DNA of 64,000 nt. Source: Pseudomonas arsenicoxydans (GTDB lineage Bacteria; Pseudomonadota; Gammaproteobacteria; Pseudomonadales; Pseudomonadaceae). Position numbers and translations under genes: made by a program. Below are positions 47,778 through 57,470 of this stretch, piece by piece. The stretch spans positions 3,853,001 through 3,917,000 of the forward strand of contig NZ_LT629705.1 in assembly GCF_900103875.1 (NCBI RefSeq), written 5' to 3'. Within the stretch, counting starts at the first letter, position 1. Each line of letters opens with the position of its first letter. The notes under the pieces were generated by a model. It ran no database searches. It had not been told where the DNA came from and saw only the letters and a list, made by a program, of their open reading frames with translations.

Positions 47778-48146
47778 ATGAAAAGCACTGGCCCCAGTCC
47801 TGTCATCACCATCGCGGAACAGCCGGGCACCCTGTTGGTGAAGTTTCACGGTATTCAAGTCGCCGCCTCGACACGTGCGCTTGTGATGCTCGAAGCCAAT
47901 TATCCTCCCGTGTACTACGTTCCATGGGAGGACATCGCCGAACAATATTTCGCGCGAACCGACCACACGACCTATTGCCCCTACAAGGGCGACGCCACTT
48001 ACTACAGCTTGCAAATCCCGGGGCATGAGGGCGCGAACGCGGTGTGGCGCTATGAAAACCCCAAAGTATCGGTAGAGCAGATTGGCGGATACGTGGCGTT
48101 CTATCCCGATCAAGTCACGTTTGAAGTTCTGAAAAATATCGAATGA
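47778..48146 (+). CDS. DUF427 family protein
   Basis: A 122-residue protein: MKSTGPSPVITIAEQPGTLLV, ANYPPVYYVPWEDIAEQYF, TTYCPYKGDATYYSL and WRYENPKVSVEQIGGYVAFYPDQV, the clear DUF427 pattern (compact beta fold; function unknown, commonly near cell-envelope or oxidative genes). GAGGA lies 9 nt before the ATG at 47778. Confidence 0.85.
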   Translation: MKSTGPSPVITIAEQPGTLLVKFHGIQVAASTRALVMLEANYPPVYYVPWEDIAEQYFARTDHTTYCPYKGDATYYSLQIPGHEGANAVWRYENPKVSVEQIGGYVAFYPDQVTFEVLKNIE

Positions 48147-48498
48147 TGGATTTCCAGACAAACATGCTTCCGCTCTTCACCACTCATCAGGTCGAGCGTT
48201 AGCTCGCCTTCCGCTTTTGATCTTGATGCACACGCCCCCTCGAGAGGCCGAGTGGAGGTTCTGCGCAGTGGGCAACCCGGCATGGATGCCGGGTTAGCCG
48301 CCCCCGGCCATGGATGGCCGATGGCGGCGGGCCCACGGAGCAGGACCGGAGCGAGGGCATGCCGAGCCTTAGCGAGGCACCGAACGTCAGGGGCAAAAGC
48401 GCTTGGTTACTTGGCGCTCTTCCAAGTGACCCGCTGTAAAAGCGGAACCAATAGCAGCCATCACCCAAAAAACGGATATACACCCAAAGCGTACCCGC
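48147..48498. repeat. Pseudomonas intergenic repeat (about 200 bp)
   Basis: Gene-free. From about 48240 to 48450 lies a GC-rich element (gtgggcaacccggcatggat, ccgggttagccgcccccggc, catggatggccgatggcggc, gtgacccgctgtaaaagcgg) that I recognise as a recurring Pseudomonas intergenic sequence, often mis-annotated as short ORFs (such as the frame at 48199-48483). It contains nested palindromes (acccggcatggatgccgggt, ggccatggatggcc). Confidence 0.65.
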
Positions 48499-49644
48499 TC
48501 ACCGAACACCAGCCCCCACCAACGTCGACTCATCAATCTGACCAATCGAAGTCACCCCGGTCAACGTCATCGCCACACGCATTTCCCTGGCAAAAATATC
48601 CAACATGTTTTCCACCCCACGCTGGCCATCAGCCGCCAACGCATAAGCCATCGACCGACCAAGCAATACACCTTTCGCACCCAGCGCCAACATCCGCACC
48701 ACATCGAGCCCGGAGCGGATCCCCGAATCGACCAGCACCGTCAGGTCATTCCCCACCGCTTGCATGATCGGCGGCAATGCCTTCGCAGTAGAAAGCACCC
48801 CATCGAGCTGCCGCCCACCGTGGTTCGACACCACAATCCCGTCCGCGCCGAAGCTCACCGCGTCCCGGGCATCCTGAGGGTCGAGGATGCCCTTGATGAT
48901 CATCGGGCCTTTCCAGAACTCACGAATCCACTCCAGATCGCTCCAGCTGATCGACGGGTCGAAATTGTTGGCCAGCCAACCCATGTAGTCTTCGAGGGTG
49001 ACGGCTTTGCCCAGGTACTTCGAGATATTGCCCAGATCATGCGGGCGCCCCATGAGGCCGACGTTGAACGCCCAGTCGGGACGAGTCATGGCCTGCAACA
49101 TCCGCCGCGATGACGCAAAAGGCCCGGACATCCCCGAATGCGCATCCCGGTAGCGAGCGCCGGGCGTGGGCATGTCGACGGTAAATACCAGATTCTTCAC
49201 CCCGGCCGCCTTCGCCCGCTCCAGCGCGTTTTTCATGAAGCCCCGGTCCTTCAACACATACAGCTGAAACCAGATGGACTGCTGACTCTGCGCCGCGACT
49301 TCCTCGATCGAACACACCGATACGGTCGACAGGCACAGCGGGATGCCTTTGTTTTGCGCCGCTTTGACGGCCTGCACTTCACCTCGACGGGCGAACATGC
49401 CCGTCAGGCCGACCGGGGCCAGGATGATGGGCATTGAAAGCGGCTGATCGAAGAGGGTGGTGCCCAGGCTCAGGGTTTCGACGTTTTTCAGAATTCGCTG
49501 ACGCAGGCTGATGCCAGTCAGGTCGGCGCTGTTAGCCCGCAAGGTATGCTCGGCGTAAGCGCCGCCATCAATGTAATCGAACAAAAAACGCGGAAGTTTG
49601 CGGCGTGCGGCCTCACGGTAATCCGATGCGGATGAAATGATCAT
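48499..49644 (-). CDS. lldD: FMN-dependent L-lactate dehydrogenase
   Basis: A 381-residue alpha-hydroxyacid oxidase family protein: [63 protein letters not shown] and [21 protein letters not shown] (catalytic His and Arg), and [23 protein letters not shown] for FMN phosphate. It oxidises L-lactate to pyruvate at the membrane, passing electrons to quinone. The lactate permease gene lies 20 kb away and no dld or lldR is next to it, so the usual lldPD operon is split or this is an extra copy. Confidence 0.94.
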   Translation of the reverse strand: MIISSASDYREAARRKLPRFLFDYIDGGAYAEHTLRANSADLTGISLRQRILKNVETLSLGTTLFDQPLSMPIILAPVGLTGMFARRGEVQAVKAAQNKGIPLCLSTVSVCSIEEVAAQSQQSIWFQLYVLKDRGFMKNALERAKAAGVKNLVFTVDMPTPGARYRDAHSGMSGPFASSRRMLQAMTRPDWAFNVGLMGRPHDLGNISKYLGKAVTLEDYMGWLANNFDPSISWSDLEWIREFWKGPMIIKGILDPQDARDAVSFGADGIVVSNHGGRQLDGVLSTAKALPPIMQAVGNDLTVLVDSGIRSGLDVVRMLALGAKGVLLGRSMAYALAADGQRGVENMLDIFAREMRVAMTLTGVTSIGQIDESTLVGAGVR

Positions 49645-49710
49645 GGGGTGCTGATGCCTCGTTCTGGTCAGTGGCGGGGCTGCGAAGTGCGTTGCTTCAG
49701 GTTAACGAAA

Positions 49711-49737
49711 ACGCCCCGCGTGTGCGGGGCGTTTTTT
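49711..49737. terminator. Terminator downstream of the second MHS transporter
   Basis: ACGCCCCGC / GCGGGGCGT 9-bp stem with GTGT loop and T6 on one side; placed 13 bp from the transporter stop (49750) and facing both directions. Confidence 0.85.
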
Positions 49738-49749
49738 CTGCGGGGTCGG

Positions 49750-51372
49750 TCAGTTTTTATCGAGGTCGACGTTTTTCGTCTCACGCAGACAGATCATCCC
49801 CACCACCAGGCTCACCGCAGTGATCACCACCGGGTACCACAGCCCGTAGAAGATATCGCCGGTGTACACCACCAGGGCGAACGACACCGTCGGCAGGAAC
49901 CCGCCGAACCAGCCATTGCCGATGTGGTAGGGAAGGGACATCGAGGTGTAGCGGATGCGCGTCGGAAACAGTTCGACCATCAGCGCCGCCAGCGGGCCGT
50001 AGCACATCGCGGAGATGATGATCAGCGCGACGATCAGCGCCACGATCATCGGTTTGTTGACCAACTGGGTATCGGCTTGTGACGGATACCCGCCCAGGGC
50101 CACTGCACCGCGCAGCGCCGCTTCATCGTAGCCATCGATTTTCACATCGCCGACGCTCACCTGCACGGCGCTGCCGGCCGGGGCCGCTTCGCTGGTGTAA
50201 GGCAGGCCCTGTTTCACCAGGAAGGTTTTGACCTTGTCGCAGGGGCTGTCAAATTTCGCCTTGCCCACCGGATCGAACTGGAAGGTGCAGGTGGCCGGGT
50301 CCGCCAGCACGGTGATCGGTGCCTGGCGGCTGGCCTGGTCGATGGCCGGGTTGGCGTAGTGAGCGATGGATTTGAAAATCGGGAAGTACAGCGCAGTGGC
50401 CAGCAGCAGGCCGATCATCAGCACCGGTTTGCGCCCGACCTTGTCCGACAGCCAGCCAAAGAAGATGAAGAATGGCGCGCCGATGATCACGCTGACGATC
50501 AGCAGGCTGTTGGCCAGGGCCGGGTCCATTTTCAGGAATTGGGTGAGGAAGAACAGTACGTAGAATTGCGCGGCATAGAAGGTCACCGCTTGCCCGGCGT
50601 TGATGCTGAACAGGGCGATCAGCACGACTTTGAGGTTTTCCCACTTGCCGAAGGAGTCGCGCAGCGGCGACTTGCAGAGCTTGCCTTCCTCTTTCATTTT
50701 CACGAAGGCCGGCGATTCGTGCAGGCTCAGGCGAATCCAGGTCGAGATGCCCAGCAGAATGATCGAAAACAGAAACGGAATCCGCCAGCCCCAGACTTCG
50801 AACTGGTCACCGGTGAAATAGCGGCAACCGAGCACCACCAGCAGTGACAGCAACAGGCCGAGGGTGGCCGTGGATTGAATCCAGCTGGTGTGAAAACCGC
50901 GTTTGCCGATTGGCGCGTGTTCGGCGACATACGTGGCAGCGCCGCCATATTCACCGCCCAGGGCCAAGCCCTGAAGCATGCGCAACAACACCAGGATGAT
51001 CGGCGCGGCAATGCCGATGCTGGCGTAGGTCGGCAGCAGCCCGACGCAGAAGGTCGCCAGGCCCATGAGGACGATGGTCGCGAGGAACGTGTATTTACGC
51101 CCGATCATGTCCCCCAGTCGTCCGAACACCAACGCGCCGAAGGGCCTGACGATGAAGCCTGCGGCGAACGCCATCAGTGCAAAGATGAACGCGGTGGTGT
51201 CGTTGACCCCGGCAAAAAACTGCTTGCTGATCACCGCCGCGAGGGCGCCATAGAGGAAAAAGTCGTACCACTCGAAAACCGTCCCGAGTGACGAGGCGAA
51301 GATGACTTTGCGGGTGTCGGGGCTGGTGTCGACGCTAAGCGTGGCGTCCAGCGGCTGAACATGTTCTGACAT
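49750..51372 (-). CDS. MHS-family MFS transporter, paralogue of the one at 21104
   Basis: A 540-residue carrier: SSLGTVFEWYDFFLYGALA, GRLGDMIGRKYTFLA, LRMLQGLALGGEYGGAATY and SMSLPYHIGNGWFGGFLPT. It shares with the 21104 carrier the long insert TCTFQFDPVGKAKFDSPCDKVKTFL-like (two Cys) in the second half, so both form one subgroup. ATG at 51372 has GAGGGAT upstream. The GMC oxidoreductase gene follows upstream on the same strand (142 bp); the transporter may supply its substrate. Confidence 0.87.
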   Translation of the reverse strand: MSEHVQPLDATLSVDTSPDTRKVIFASSLGTVFEWYDFFLYGALAAVISKQFFAGVNDTTAFIFALMAFAAGFIVRPFGALVFGRLGDMIGRKYTFLATIVLMGLATFCVGLLPTYASIGIAAPIILVLLRMLQGLALGGEYGGAATYVAEHAPIGKRGFHTSWIQSTATLGLLLSLLVVLGCRYFTGDQFEVWGWRIPFLFSIILLGISTWIRLSLHESPAFVKMKEEGKLCKSPLRDSFGKWENLKVVLIALFSINAGQAVTFYAAQFYVLFFLTQFLKMDPALANSLLIVSVIIGAPFFIFFGWLSDKVGRKPVLMIGLLLATALYFPIFKSIAHYANPAIDQASRQAPITVLADPATCTFQFDPVGKAKFDSPCDKVKTFLVKQGLPYTSEAAPAGSAVQVSVGDVKIDGYDEAALRGAVALGGYPSQADTQLVNKPMIVALIVALIIISAMCYGPLAALMVELFPTRIRYTSMSLPYHIGNGWFGGFLPTVSFALVVYTGDIFYGLWYPVVITAVSLVVGMICLRETKNVDLDKN

Positions 51373-51472
51373 ATCGGTATCCCTCACAGTGATTGTTTTT
51401 GTTGTTCCACTGGTGTTGCGTATTCCTTGCAGCGGGGCAGTTCTACGTCCGTAAATCTGATGCGATCCCTTG

Positions 51473-51562
51473 TGGGAGCGGGCTTGCCCGCGATGGCGGA
51501 GTGTCAGTGCACATCAATGTTGAAGATCCACCGCTTTCGCGGGCAAGCCCGCTCCAACAGAT
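51473..51562. repeat. Inverted REP pair entering the GMC gene
   Basis: cttgtgggagcgggcttgcc (left) and gcgggcaagcccgctccaac (right). The right arm lies inside the 3' end of the GMC gene and encodes its last residues. Confidence 0.85.
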
Positions 51563-53175
51563 TCGGTGTGTACAGCAGGGTTGAGGATCAGCTGTGCGGC
51601 CTTTTCGGCAATCATCAGCGTAGGCGAACAGGTGTTACCCGAGGTGATGCGCGGCATGATCGAGGCATCGGCGATGCGCAGGCCGGGAATCCCGTGAACC
51701 CGCAGCTCGGCGTCGACCACCGCGTCCACGTCGTTGCCCATGCGGCAGGTGCCCACCGGATGGAAAATCGTCGTGCCAATCCGCGCTGCGGCTTCGTGCA
51801 ATTGTTCTTCGGTCTGCAAACTGGCGCCGGGCAGGTATTCCACCGGTTTGAACGCCTGCAAGGCAGGGGCTGCGACGATACGCCGGGTCAGGCGAATCGC
51901 GTCGGCGGCGACCCGCAAGTCTTCCGGATGGCTCAGGTAATTGGGTTGGATCAGTGGTGCTTCCTGCGCATTGGCTGAGCGAATCTCCACCCGGCCACGG
52001 CTTTGCGGCCGTAGATCGCAGACCGATGCGGTGAACGCGGGGAAGGCATGCAACGGCTCGCCGAAACGTTCCAGCGACAGCGGCTGCACGTGGTATTCGA
52101 GATTGGCCGAGGTTTGCTCCGGCCCGGATCGGGCAAACGCACCGAGCTGACTCGGCGCCATCGACAGCGGGCCGCTGCGGTCATACAGGTAACGCAGGCC
52201 CATGCCCATCTTGCCCCACACACTGCCGGCGATCTGGTTCAGGGTGCGCGCATTTTCCAGTTTGTAGATCAGCCGCAGTTGCAGGTGATCCTGCAGATTG
52301 CCGCCGACGCCGGGCAGCTCATGGGCCACGCCGATCCCGAGTTTTTCCAGGAGTGGGCGAGGGCCGATCCCGGAGCGTTGCAGAATACTCGGCGAGCCAA
52401 CGGAGCCAGCGCACAGGACGATTTCCTTGCGTGCCTTGAAGGTCTTCGCCTGACCCTGGCAGCGCGCGCTGACCGCCGATGCCCGGCCGTTCTCCAGCAG
52501 CACGCGATCAACGTCGACGTCGGTCAATACGGTGAGGTTTGGGCGGTTGCGCACCGGTTTGAGAAACGCCTTGGCCGCGTTCCAGCGAATCCCGGCCTTT
52601 TGATTGACCTGGAAATAACCGCAACCTTCGTTATCGCCCTGGTTGAAGTCATCGATGCTGGCGATACCGCTTTGCTCGGCGGCACTGCGAAACGCGTCCA
52701 GAATCGGCCACGACAACCGCTGACGCTCGATCCGCCATTCCCCGGCAGCGCCGTGAAACTGCGAGTCGCCGGCAAAATGGTTTTCGCTTTTCTTGAACAG
52801 CGGCAGGACGTCGTTCCAGCTCCAGCCCGGATTGCCGTCGGCAGCCCAGCTGTCATAGTCGCCTGCCTGGCCGCGCATGTAGATCATGCCGTTGATCGAG
52901 GAGCAGCCGCCCAGCACTTTGCCGCGCGGGTAACTCAAGGCCCGACCTTGCAGGCCCGGTTGCGCTTCGGTCTTGAAGCACCAGTCGGTGCGCGGGTTGC
53001 CGATGCAGAACAGGTAACCCACAGGGATGTGAATCCACGCATAGTTATCGCGGCCACCGGCTTCGAGCAGCAACACCCGGTGTTGCGGGTTGGCCGACAG
53101 TCGATTGGCCAGCAAACAACCGGCCGGCCCGGCGCCAACCACGATGTAGTCGAATTCATCAAGGGAAGTCTGCAT
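51514..53175 (-). CDS. GMC family oxidoreductase (choline dehydrogenase-like)
   Basis: A 553-residue FAD enzyme: FDYIVVGAGPAGCLLANRLS (FAD), SYPRGKVLGGCSSINGMIYMRGQ (GMC signature 1), GSVGSPSILQRSGIGP (signature 2), and HPVGTCRMGNDVDAVVDAELRVHGIPGLRIADASIMP with the catalytic His. The family oxidises alcohols or choline-type substrates. The last ~16 residues (ESVGAGLPAKAVDLQH) are encoded by a REP arm, so the original stop has been replaced. ATG at 53175 (GAGGTCAGGG) is preferred; one at 53211 is possible. It is divergent from a LysR gene. Confidence 0.9.
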   Translation of the reverse strand: MQTSLDEFDYIVVGAGPAGCLLANRLSANPQHRVLLLEAGGRDNYAWIHIPVGYLFCIGNPRTDWCFKTEAQPGLQGRALSYPRGKVLGGCSSINGMIYMRGQAGDYDSWAADGNPGWSWNDVLPLFKKSENHFAGDSQFHGAAGEWRIERQRLSWPILDAFRSAAEQSGIASIDDFNQGDNEGCGYFQVNQKAGIRWNAAKAFLKPVRNRPNLTVLTDVDVDRVLLENGRASAVSARCQGQAKTFKARKEIVLCAGSVGSPSILQRSGIGPRPLLEKLGIGVAHELPGVGGNLQDHLQLRLIYKLENARTLNQIAGSVWGKMGMGLRYLYDRSGPLSMAPSQLGAFARSGPEQTSANLEYHVQPLSLERFGEPLHAFPAFTASVCDLRPQSRGRVEIRSANAQEAPLIQPNYLSHPEDLRVAADAIRLTRRIVAAPALQAFKPVEYLPGASLQTEEQLHEAAARIGTTIFHPVGTCRMGNDVDAVVDAELRVHGIPGLRIADASIMPRITSGNTCSPTLMIAEKAAQLILNPAVHTESVGAGLPAKAVDLQH

Positions 53176-53308
53176 CCCTGACCTCGTATTGTTGTTCTTG
53201 TTGTCAGTCATCCTAGTTGTTAGCTTTCGTCAAAAGAATGTTAGTTTTTGCGCAGCCGCTGTGCGTTTTTAAACAGCGCCTCCAACAGCGTAGACCCAAG
53301 GACGACAC

Positions 53309-54193
53309 ATGTTCGACTGGAATGACCTGCGGTTTTTTCTCGAATTGCAACGCAGCGGGCGTTTGCTCACCGCTGCCCGCCGCTTGAACACCACTCATGC
53401 CACCGTGGCCCGGCACATCGAAGCCATCGAAAAGAGCCTCGGCACGGCGTTGTTCGTCCAGCATGCCCAAGGCTATGAGCTGACCCCGGCAGGCGAAGCG
53501 TTGCTCAAACATGCTGAAGCCATGGAAAACGTCGCGTTGCTGGCGCAGGAGGAAATCACCCAGTCCACCGCACCGCTGGGCAAGATCCGCGTTGGCGTGA
53601 CGGAAGGGCTGGGAATCATGTTTCTCGCCAGCCGCATGAACGGGCTGTTCGAACGTTATCCAGGGCTGGAAGTGGAACTGGTGGCGGTGCCGCGCTTTGT
53701 CAGCATCCTCAACCGCGAAGCCGAGATCAGCATCCACCTCGAACGCCCGGCCGCCGACATGCTGGTCACGCGCAAACTCACCGACTATCGACTGGCGCTG
53801 TATGCCAGCCAGGCCTACCTCGACCAGGCACCCCCGCTGAACAGCCGAGAAGACCTGGGTCGCCACGCCTGGATCGGCTATGTCGACGATTTGCTGTTCA
53901 GCCAGGAACTGATGTTCCTCAACAGCTTTTGCCGCAATCCGCGCGTGGTGTTTCACAGCACCAGCGTCATCGCCCAGCAACAGGCAGCGCGCTCGGGACT
54001 GGGGATCGCGGTGTTGCCCTGCTATATGGCCAGTGCCGATCCGCAGCTGGTGCCGCTGCTGCCGGATGAAAACATCCTGCGCAGCTACTGGATAAGCACC
54101 CGACGCGAGCTGCACAAATCGGTCAGGCTGCGGGTGCTGTGGGATTACGTGGTGGCGTTGTGTGAGGCGGAGCAGGCGCTGTTATTGGGATAG
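53309..54193 (+). CDS. LysR family regulator, divergent from the GMC gene
   Basis: A 294-residue LysR: MFDWNDLRFFLELQRSGRLLTAARRL, then THATVARHIEAIEKSLGTALF for the helix-turn-helix, and an effector domain (LGKIRVGVTEGLGI, HSTSVIAQQQAARSGLGIAVLP). The VARH (instead of VSRR) recognition helix is typical of a subgroup acting on nearby dehydrogenase genes. It probably regulates the divergent GMC oxidoreductase (133 bp apart). Confidence 0.92.
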   Translation: MFDWNDLRFFLELQRSGRLLTAARRLNTTHATVARHIEAIEKSLGTALFVQHAQGYELTPAGEALLKHAEAMENVALLAQEEITQSTAPLGKIRVGVTEGLGIMFLASRMNGLFERYPGLEVELVAVPRFVSILNREAEISIHLERPAADMLVTRKLTDYRLALYASQAYLDQAPPLNSREDLGRHAWIGYVDDLLFSQELMFLNSFCRNPRVVFHSTSVIAQQQAARSGLGIAVLPCYMASADPQLVPLLPDENILRSYWISTRRELHKSVRLRVLWDYVVALCEAEQALLLG

Positions 54194-54609
54194 CTCCCGG
54201 GGCTCTGATCCGTATTTTCCATCGTTATCTGCATCTGTCATGCATAAGGCCTGCGGCTCACAATGACGCCACGGTCCGCAGTCGCGCAGCCACTGCACCG
54301 TAAACTCATTATGTAGGAGGCCCTATGGGCAAGATGGCGATTTTCCTCGGTGGATTTCTGGTGTTAACCATTTTGATTGGTGCCCTGGCCACAATTTCTC
54401 CCGTGTAGTCCCTTCGTCCACACGGGGAGGCGTTTGAACAAGGTCCCTTCAAACATCTTCCCACCAGCGCCGCGCCTGCAAATGCGGTTGCGATTTGTTT
54501 CATTGCGATTATATGTGTGGATCCTGCAGGAGCCGGATGCTGACGAGGTGCCTTTGGCCTGGGCACTCGCTGGCAGCCAGCTCCAACAGGGGGAGTGGGC
54601 TCGCGGGTA
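54194..54609. other. 416-bp region with one tiny gene and a degenerate REP
   Basis: Apart from the 27-residue frame at 54325 and a decayed REP around 54566-54590 (ctcgctggcagccagctccaacagg), I see no gene. The downstream boundary is the stop of the deaminase gene at 54610. Confidence 0.5.
54325..54408 (+). CDS. 27-residue single-helix membrane peptide
   Basis: MGKMAIFLGGFLVLTILIGALATISPV would be one hydrophobic helix with a basic N-terminus, as in small membrane regulators. TAGGAGG 5 nt before the ATG is a near-perfect ribosome-binding site, which is why I consider it a real gene despite its size. Alone between a LysR gene and a REP; function unknown. Confidence 0.6.
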   Translation: MGKMAIFLGGFLVLTILIGALATISPV

Positions 54610-55998
54610 TCAGTCGACGACATGCATCAACTGTTGCACCCCCTCCCACGCTTCAGCGCGCATGCGTTCCAGATCCAGTCCCGGAATCACCCCGTCGTCG
54701 ACCACCAGTCGCCCGCCGATCATGCTGTAGCGCACGGCAATCGGCTCTCCCGCGACTACAGGTGCAATCGCGACATCATGGAAGCCGAAGAACCGTGGAT
54801 GATCGAGACCATAGATCACCAGGTCCGCCGCCTGGCCAATTTCCAGCGTTCCGACCGAGCCTAGTCCCAACACCTGCGCGCCGCCGGCCGCGCCCCAATG
54901 AATCACCTCTTCGGCGGTGGTGGCTGAAGCCCCTTGTTCAGCCCGATGAATCAACCATGCCGTGTGCGCCTCACCGACCATACTCCCGGACTCGTTCGAC
55001 GCTACGCCATCGACCCCAAGCGATATCGGCACCCCGGCCTCCTGCATTTGTGGCACCGGCGCGATGCCGCTGCCCAACCGTGCGTTGCTCACCGGGCAAT
55101 GTGAAATGCCGGTGCCGGTTTGCGCGAGCATGCGGATTTCCGCCGGTTGCAAATGCACCGCGTGGGCGAACCAGACATCCGGGCCGAGCCATTCATGCTC
55201 GGCGACGAACTCCACCGGCAGGCAGTTGTATTTTTCGCGGCAGAAATTGACGTAGTTTTGCGTTTCCGAGAGGTGCGTGTGCAAGCGCAAACCGAGACCA
55301 CGGGCGGTGTGGGCAAGCTCTCGCAGCAAGGTCGGCGGCAGGGAGAAGGTCGGTGTCGTCGGCGCGACCACCACGCGACGCATCGCATCCGGGGTGTCTT
55401 GGTGATACAGCGATTTGAGCCGTTCGATGTCGCCGACCATCTGATCAAGCGTCTCCGGTTGCAGCGCCGTTTTGGAGAATCCCGGATGAGCGCTGGCGGA
55501 TTCCAGTGCGCCGCCGCGACACAGTACAAAGCGCATGCCGAACGTCTCTGCGGTGTCGAACAGCAGGTCGCCGGTCTCGGTGGTGCCGTTGGCGTGATAC
55601 AGGTAATGGTGATCGGCGCAGGTCGTCACCCCCGACAACAGCAGCTCGGCCATGCCCAGGCGTGCGGCGATCTGCGCCAGTTGTGGGGTAAAACGGTTGA
55701 GGCGCGGGTAAGGCACGCTGGCCAGCCAGCCTTGCAAGTCTTGATTCATGCCTTCGGGCACGGCTTTAAGCAGGTTTTGAAACAGGTGGTGATGGGTATT
55801 GATCCAGCCTGGGTAGACGACCGAGTCGCGGGCATCAATCACTCGTTCGCCGGGGCGCGCCACCAGGCCCGCGGCCATTTCAGCGATACGGCCGTTGACG
55901 ATGCGGATGTCTACGTTACCGGCCCGGGCTCGCGGACCGCGCACACCGGTCATCACCGCCGCCGGGTTTTTGATCAGGATGTCTTGAAGTTGAGTCAT
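54610..55998 (-). CDS. Amidohydrolase, 8-oxoguanine deaminase-like
   Basis: A 462-residue amidohydrolase (TIM-barrel metallo-enzyme): YPGWINTHHHLFQNLL (metal HxH), HTHLSETQNYV (His, Glu), WFAHAVHLQPAEI (His) and ISLGVDGVASNESGSM (Asp). The LLLSGVTTCADHHYLYH and GTGISHCPVSNARLGSGIAP segments resemble bacterial 8-oxoguanine deaminase and related aminohydrolases. The family deaminates purine- or triazine-like rings. It is directly downstream (12 bp) of a purine-type permease gene, supporting an N-heterocycle as substrate. The exact substrate is uncertain. Confidence 0.85.
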   Translation of the reverse strand: MTQLQDILIKNPAAVMTGVRGPRARAGNVDIRIVNGRIAEMAAGLVARPGERVIDARDSVVYPGWINTHHHLFQNLLKAVPEGMNQDLQGWLASVPYPRLNRFTPQLAQIAARLGMAELLLSGVTTCADHHYLYHANGTTETGDLLFDTAETFGMRFVLCRGGALESASAHPGFSKTALQPETLDQMVGDIERLKSLYHQDTPDAMRRVVVAPTTPTFSLPPTLLRELAHTARGLGLRLHTHLSETQNYVNFCREKYNCLPVEFVAEHEWLGPDVWFAHAVHLQPAEIRMLAQTGTGISHCPVSNARLGSGIAPVPQMQEAGVPISLGVDGVASNESGSMVGEAHTAWLIHRAEQGASATTAEEVIHWGAAGGAQVLGLGSVGTLEIGQAADLVIYGLDHPRFFGFHDVAIAPVVAGEPIAVRYSMIGGRLVVDDGVIPGLDLERMRAEAWEGVQQLMHVVD

Positions 55999-56010
55999 GT
56001 GCTTCTCCAG

Positions 56011-57378
56011 TCAGAGGCTGTGGGGGGCGGGCTTGGTGGCGGTGCTGTCGGCAACGCTGACGCCGTTGAGCGCCGCGTTGAGCAGCACCGACACCAGGCA
56101 GGCAATCACCACGCTGCTGTGCAGGAACGGCTGCGACCACTCGGGCATTTGTTTGAACAGGGCGGGCGCCAGCACCGGCACCAGGGCGGCGGCGATGGTG
56201 AAACCGACGATCAATACGTTGAAGCGGTTGTGCTCGTAATCGACTTTGGCCAGGGTTTGAATGCCCGCGGCGGCGACCACGCCAAACATGGCAATCCCGG
56301 CACCGCCGAGGGCCGCCGTCGGCATCGACGCGATAATCGCCCCGGCCTTGGGCACCAACGCCACGCAACACATCAATAAACCGCTGATCGCCACCACCCA
56401 GCGACTGCGCACGCCGGTCAAAATCACCAACCCGACGTTCTCCATGAAGGCAATGAACGGAAACGCGGCGAACATCCCGGCGATGGTGCTCGCCAGGCCA
56501 TTGGCGCGCAGGCCGTTGATCACCTGTTTTTCTTCCACCGGTTTGTCGACGATGTCGCCGATGGCCACGAACAGCCCCATGGACTCGACCATCTGCACGA
56601 TCATCACCACGATGATGGTGGCAATCGGGATCAGGCTGAAGGTCGGCAGGCCGAAGTAGAACGGGTAGGGCACGGTGAACCAGGGTGATTGCTGCACGCT
56701 GTGAAAACTGCCCATGCCCAACCCGTAAGCCAGTCCCGCGCCCACCAGCATCCCGATCAGCACCGCCATGTTGCGCAACATCGGCCCGCCGTAGCGGTTG
56801 ATCAGCAGGATGGTCGTGAGCACCACGGCGGCGACGGCCAGGTAGGCCGGCGCCCCGAAGTCACTGGCGTTGCGCCCACCCCCGACCCACTCATAGGCAA
56901 TCGGGAACAGCTGCAAACCAATCACGGTGACAATGCAGCCGGTGACCACGGGCGGAAAGTAGCGGCGCAATCGGCCCACGAACGGCGCGACAAGCATCGT
57001 AAAGATCCCCGCGCCGATCACGGCCCCGCAGACCCCGGCGAACCCCACCTGGGGGTTGGTGCCGATGGCGATGACCGGGCCGACACTGCTGAATGCCACG
57101 CCTTGCAAGATCGGCAATCGCACGCCGAATTTCCAGAAGCCGACGGTTTGCAAAAGCGTGGCAATGCCCGAGCAAAACAGGGTGGTGCTGATCAGCACCA
57201 CGGTGTCGGCCTGGGACATTTTCAGCGCGCTTGCGACAATCAACGGCACGGCAATGGCGCCGATGTACGAGACGGCCATGTGTTGCAGGCCGAGGGTGAG
57301 CATTTGGCGGACCGGCAGAATCTGGTCGACCGGGTGGACGGTGGAAGGGGTTTTTGATGGGGATGTGGCTGACGACAT
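56011..57378 (-). CDS. NCS2 family purine/xanthine permease
   Basis: A 455-residue nucleobase:cation symporter-2 with about 14 helices: LGLQHMAVSYIGAIAVPLIVA, QTVGFWKFGVRLPILQGVAFSSV, GTNPQVGFAGVCGAVIGAG, EKQVINGLRANGLASTIAGMFA and AFPFIAFMENVGLV carry the QH and NQNxG-like positions of the xanthine/urate subgroup (the F/ENVG in place of QNxG differs from classical members). Probably imports the substrate of the adjacent deaminase. The adjacent genes are 12 bp and 92 bp away on the same strand. Confidence 0.87.
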   Translation of the reverse strand: MSSATSPSKTPSTVHPVDQILPVRQMLTLGLQHMAVSYIGAIAVPLIVASALKMSQADTVVLISTTLFCSGIATLLQTVGFWKFGVRLPILQGVAFSSVGPVIAIGTNPQVGFAGVCGAVIGAGIFTMLVAPFVGRLRRYFPPVVTGCIVTVIGLQLFPIAYEWVGGGRNASDFGAPAYLAVAAVVLTTILLINRYGGPMLRNMAVLIGMLVGAGLAYGLGMGSFHSVQQSPWFTVPYPFYFGLPTFSLIPIATIIVVMIVQMVESMGLFVAIGDIVDKPVEEKQVINGLRANGLASTIAGMFAAFPFIAFMENVGLVILTGVRSRWVVAISGLLMCCVALVPKAGAIIASMPTAALGGAGIAMFGVVAAAGIQTLAKVDYEHNRFNVLIVGFTIAAALVPVLAPALFKQMPEWSQPFLHSSVVIACLVSVLLNAALNGVSVADSTATKPAPHSL

Positions 57379-57470
57379 GGGGAAACACCTCTAGCTGTTG
57401 TTATTCGGTACAGAGGGGTATTCGTTCTGCGTGCCCGGAGCCGCCATCCACCGGCTCCGATGCCGTTCTT

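Noticed and set aside
48199..48483. 94-codon minus-strand frame
   Set aside because: Entirely inside a recurrent Pseudomonas intergenic repeat; such frames are commonly mis-annotated.
52048..53181. 377-codon plus-strand frame
   Set aside because: Antisense to the GMC oxidoreductase.
55120..56379. 419-codon plus-strand frame across two genes
   Set aside because: Shadow of the deaminase and permease genes, Arg/His/Gln rich.
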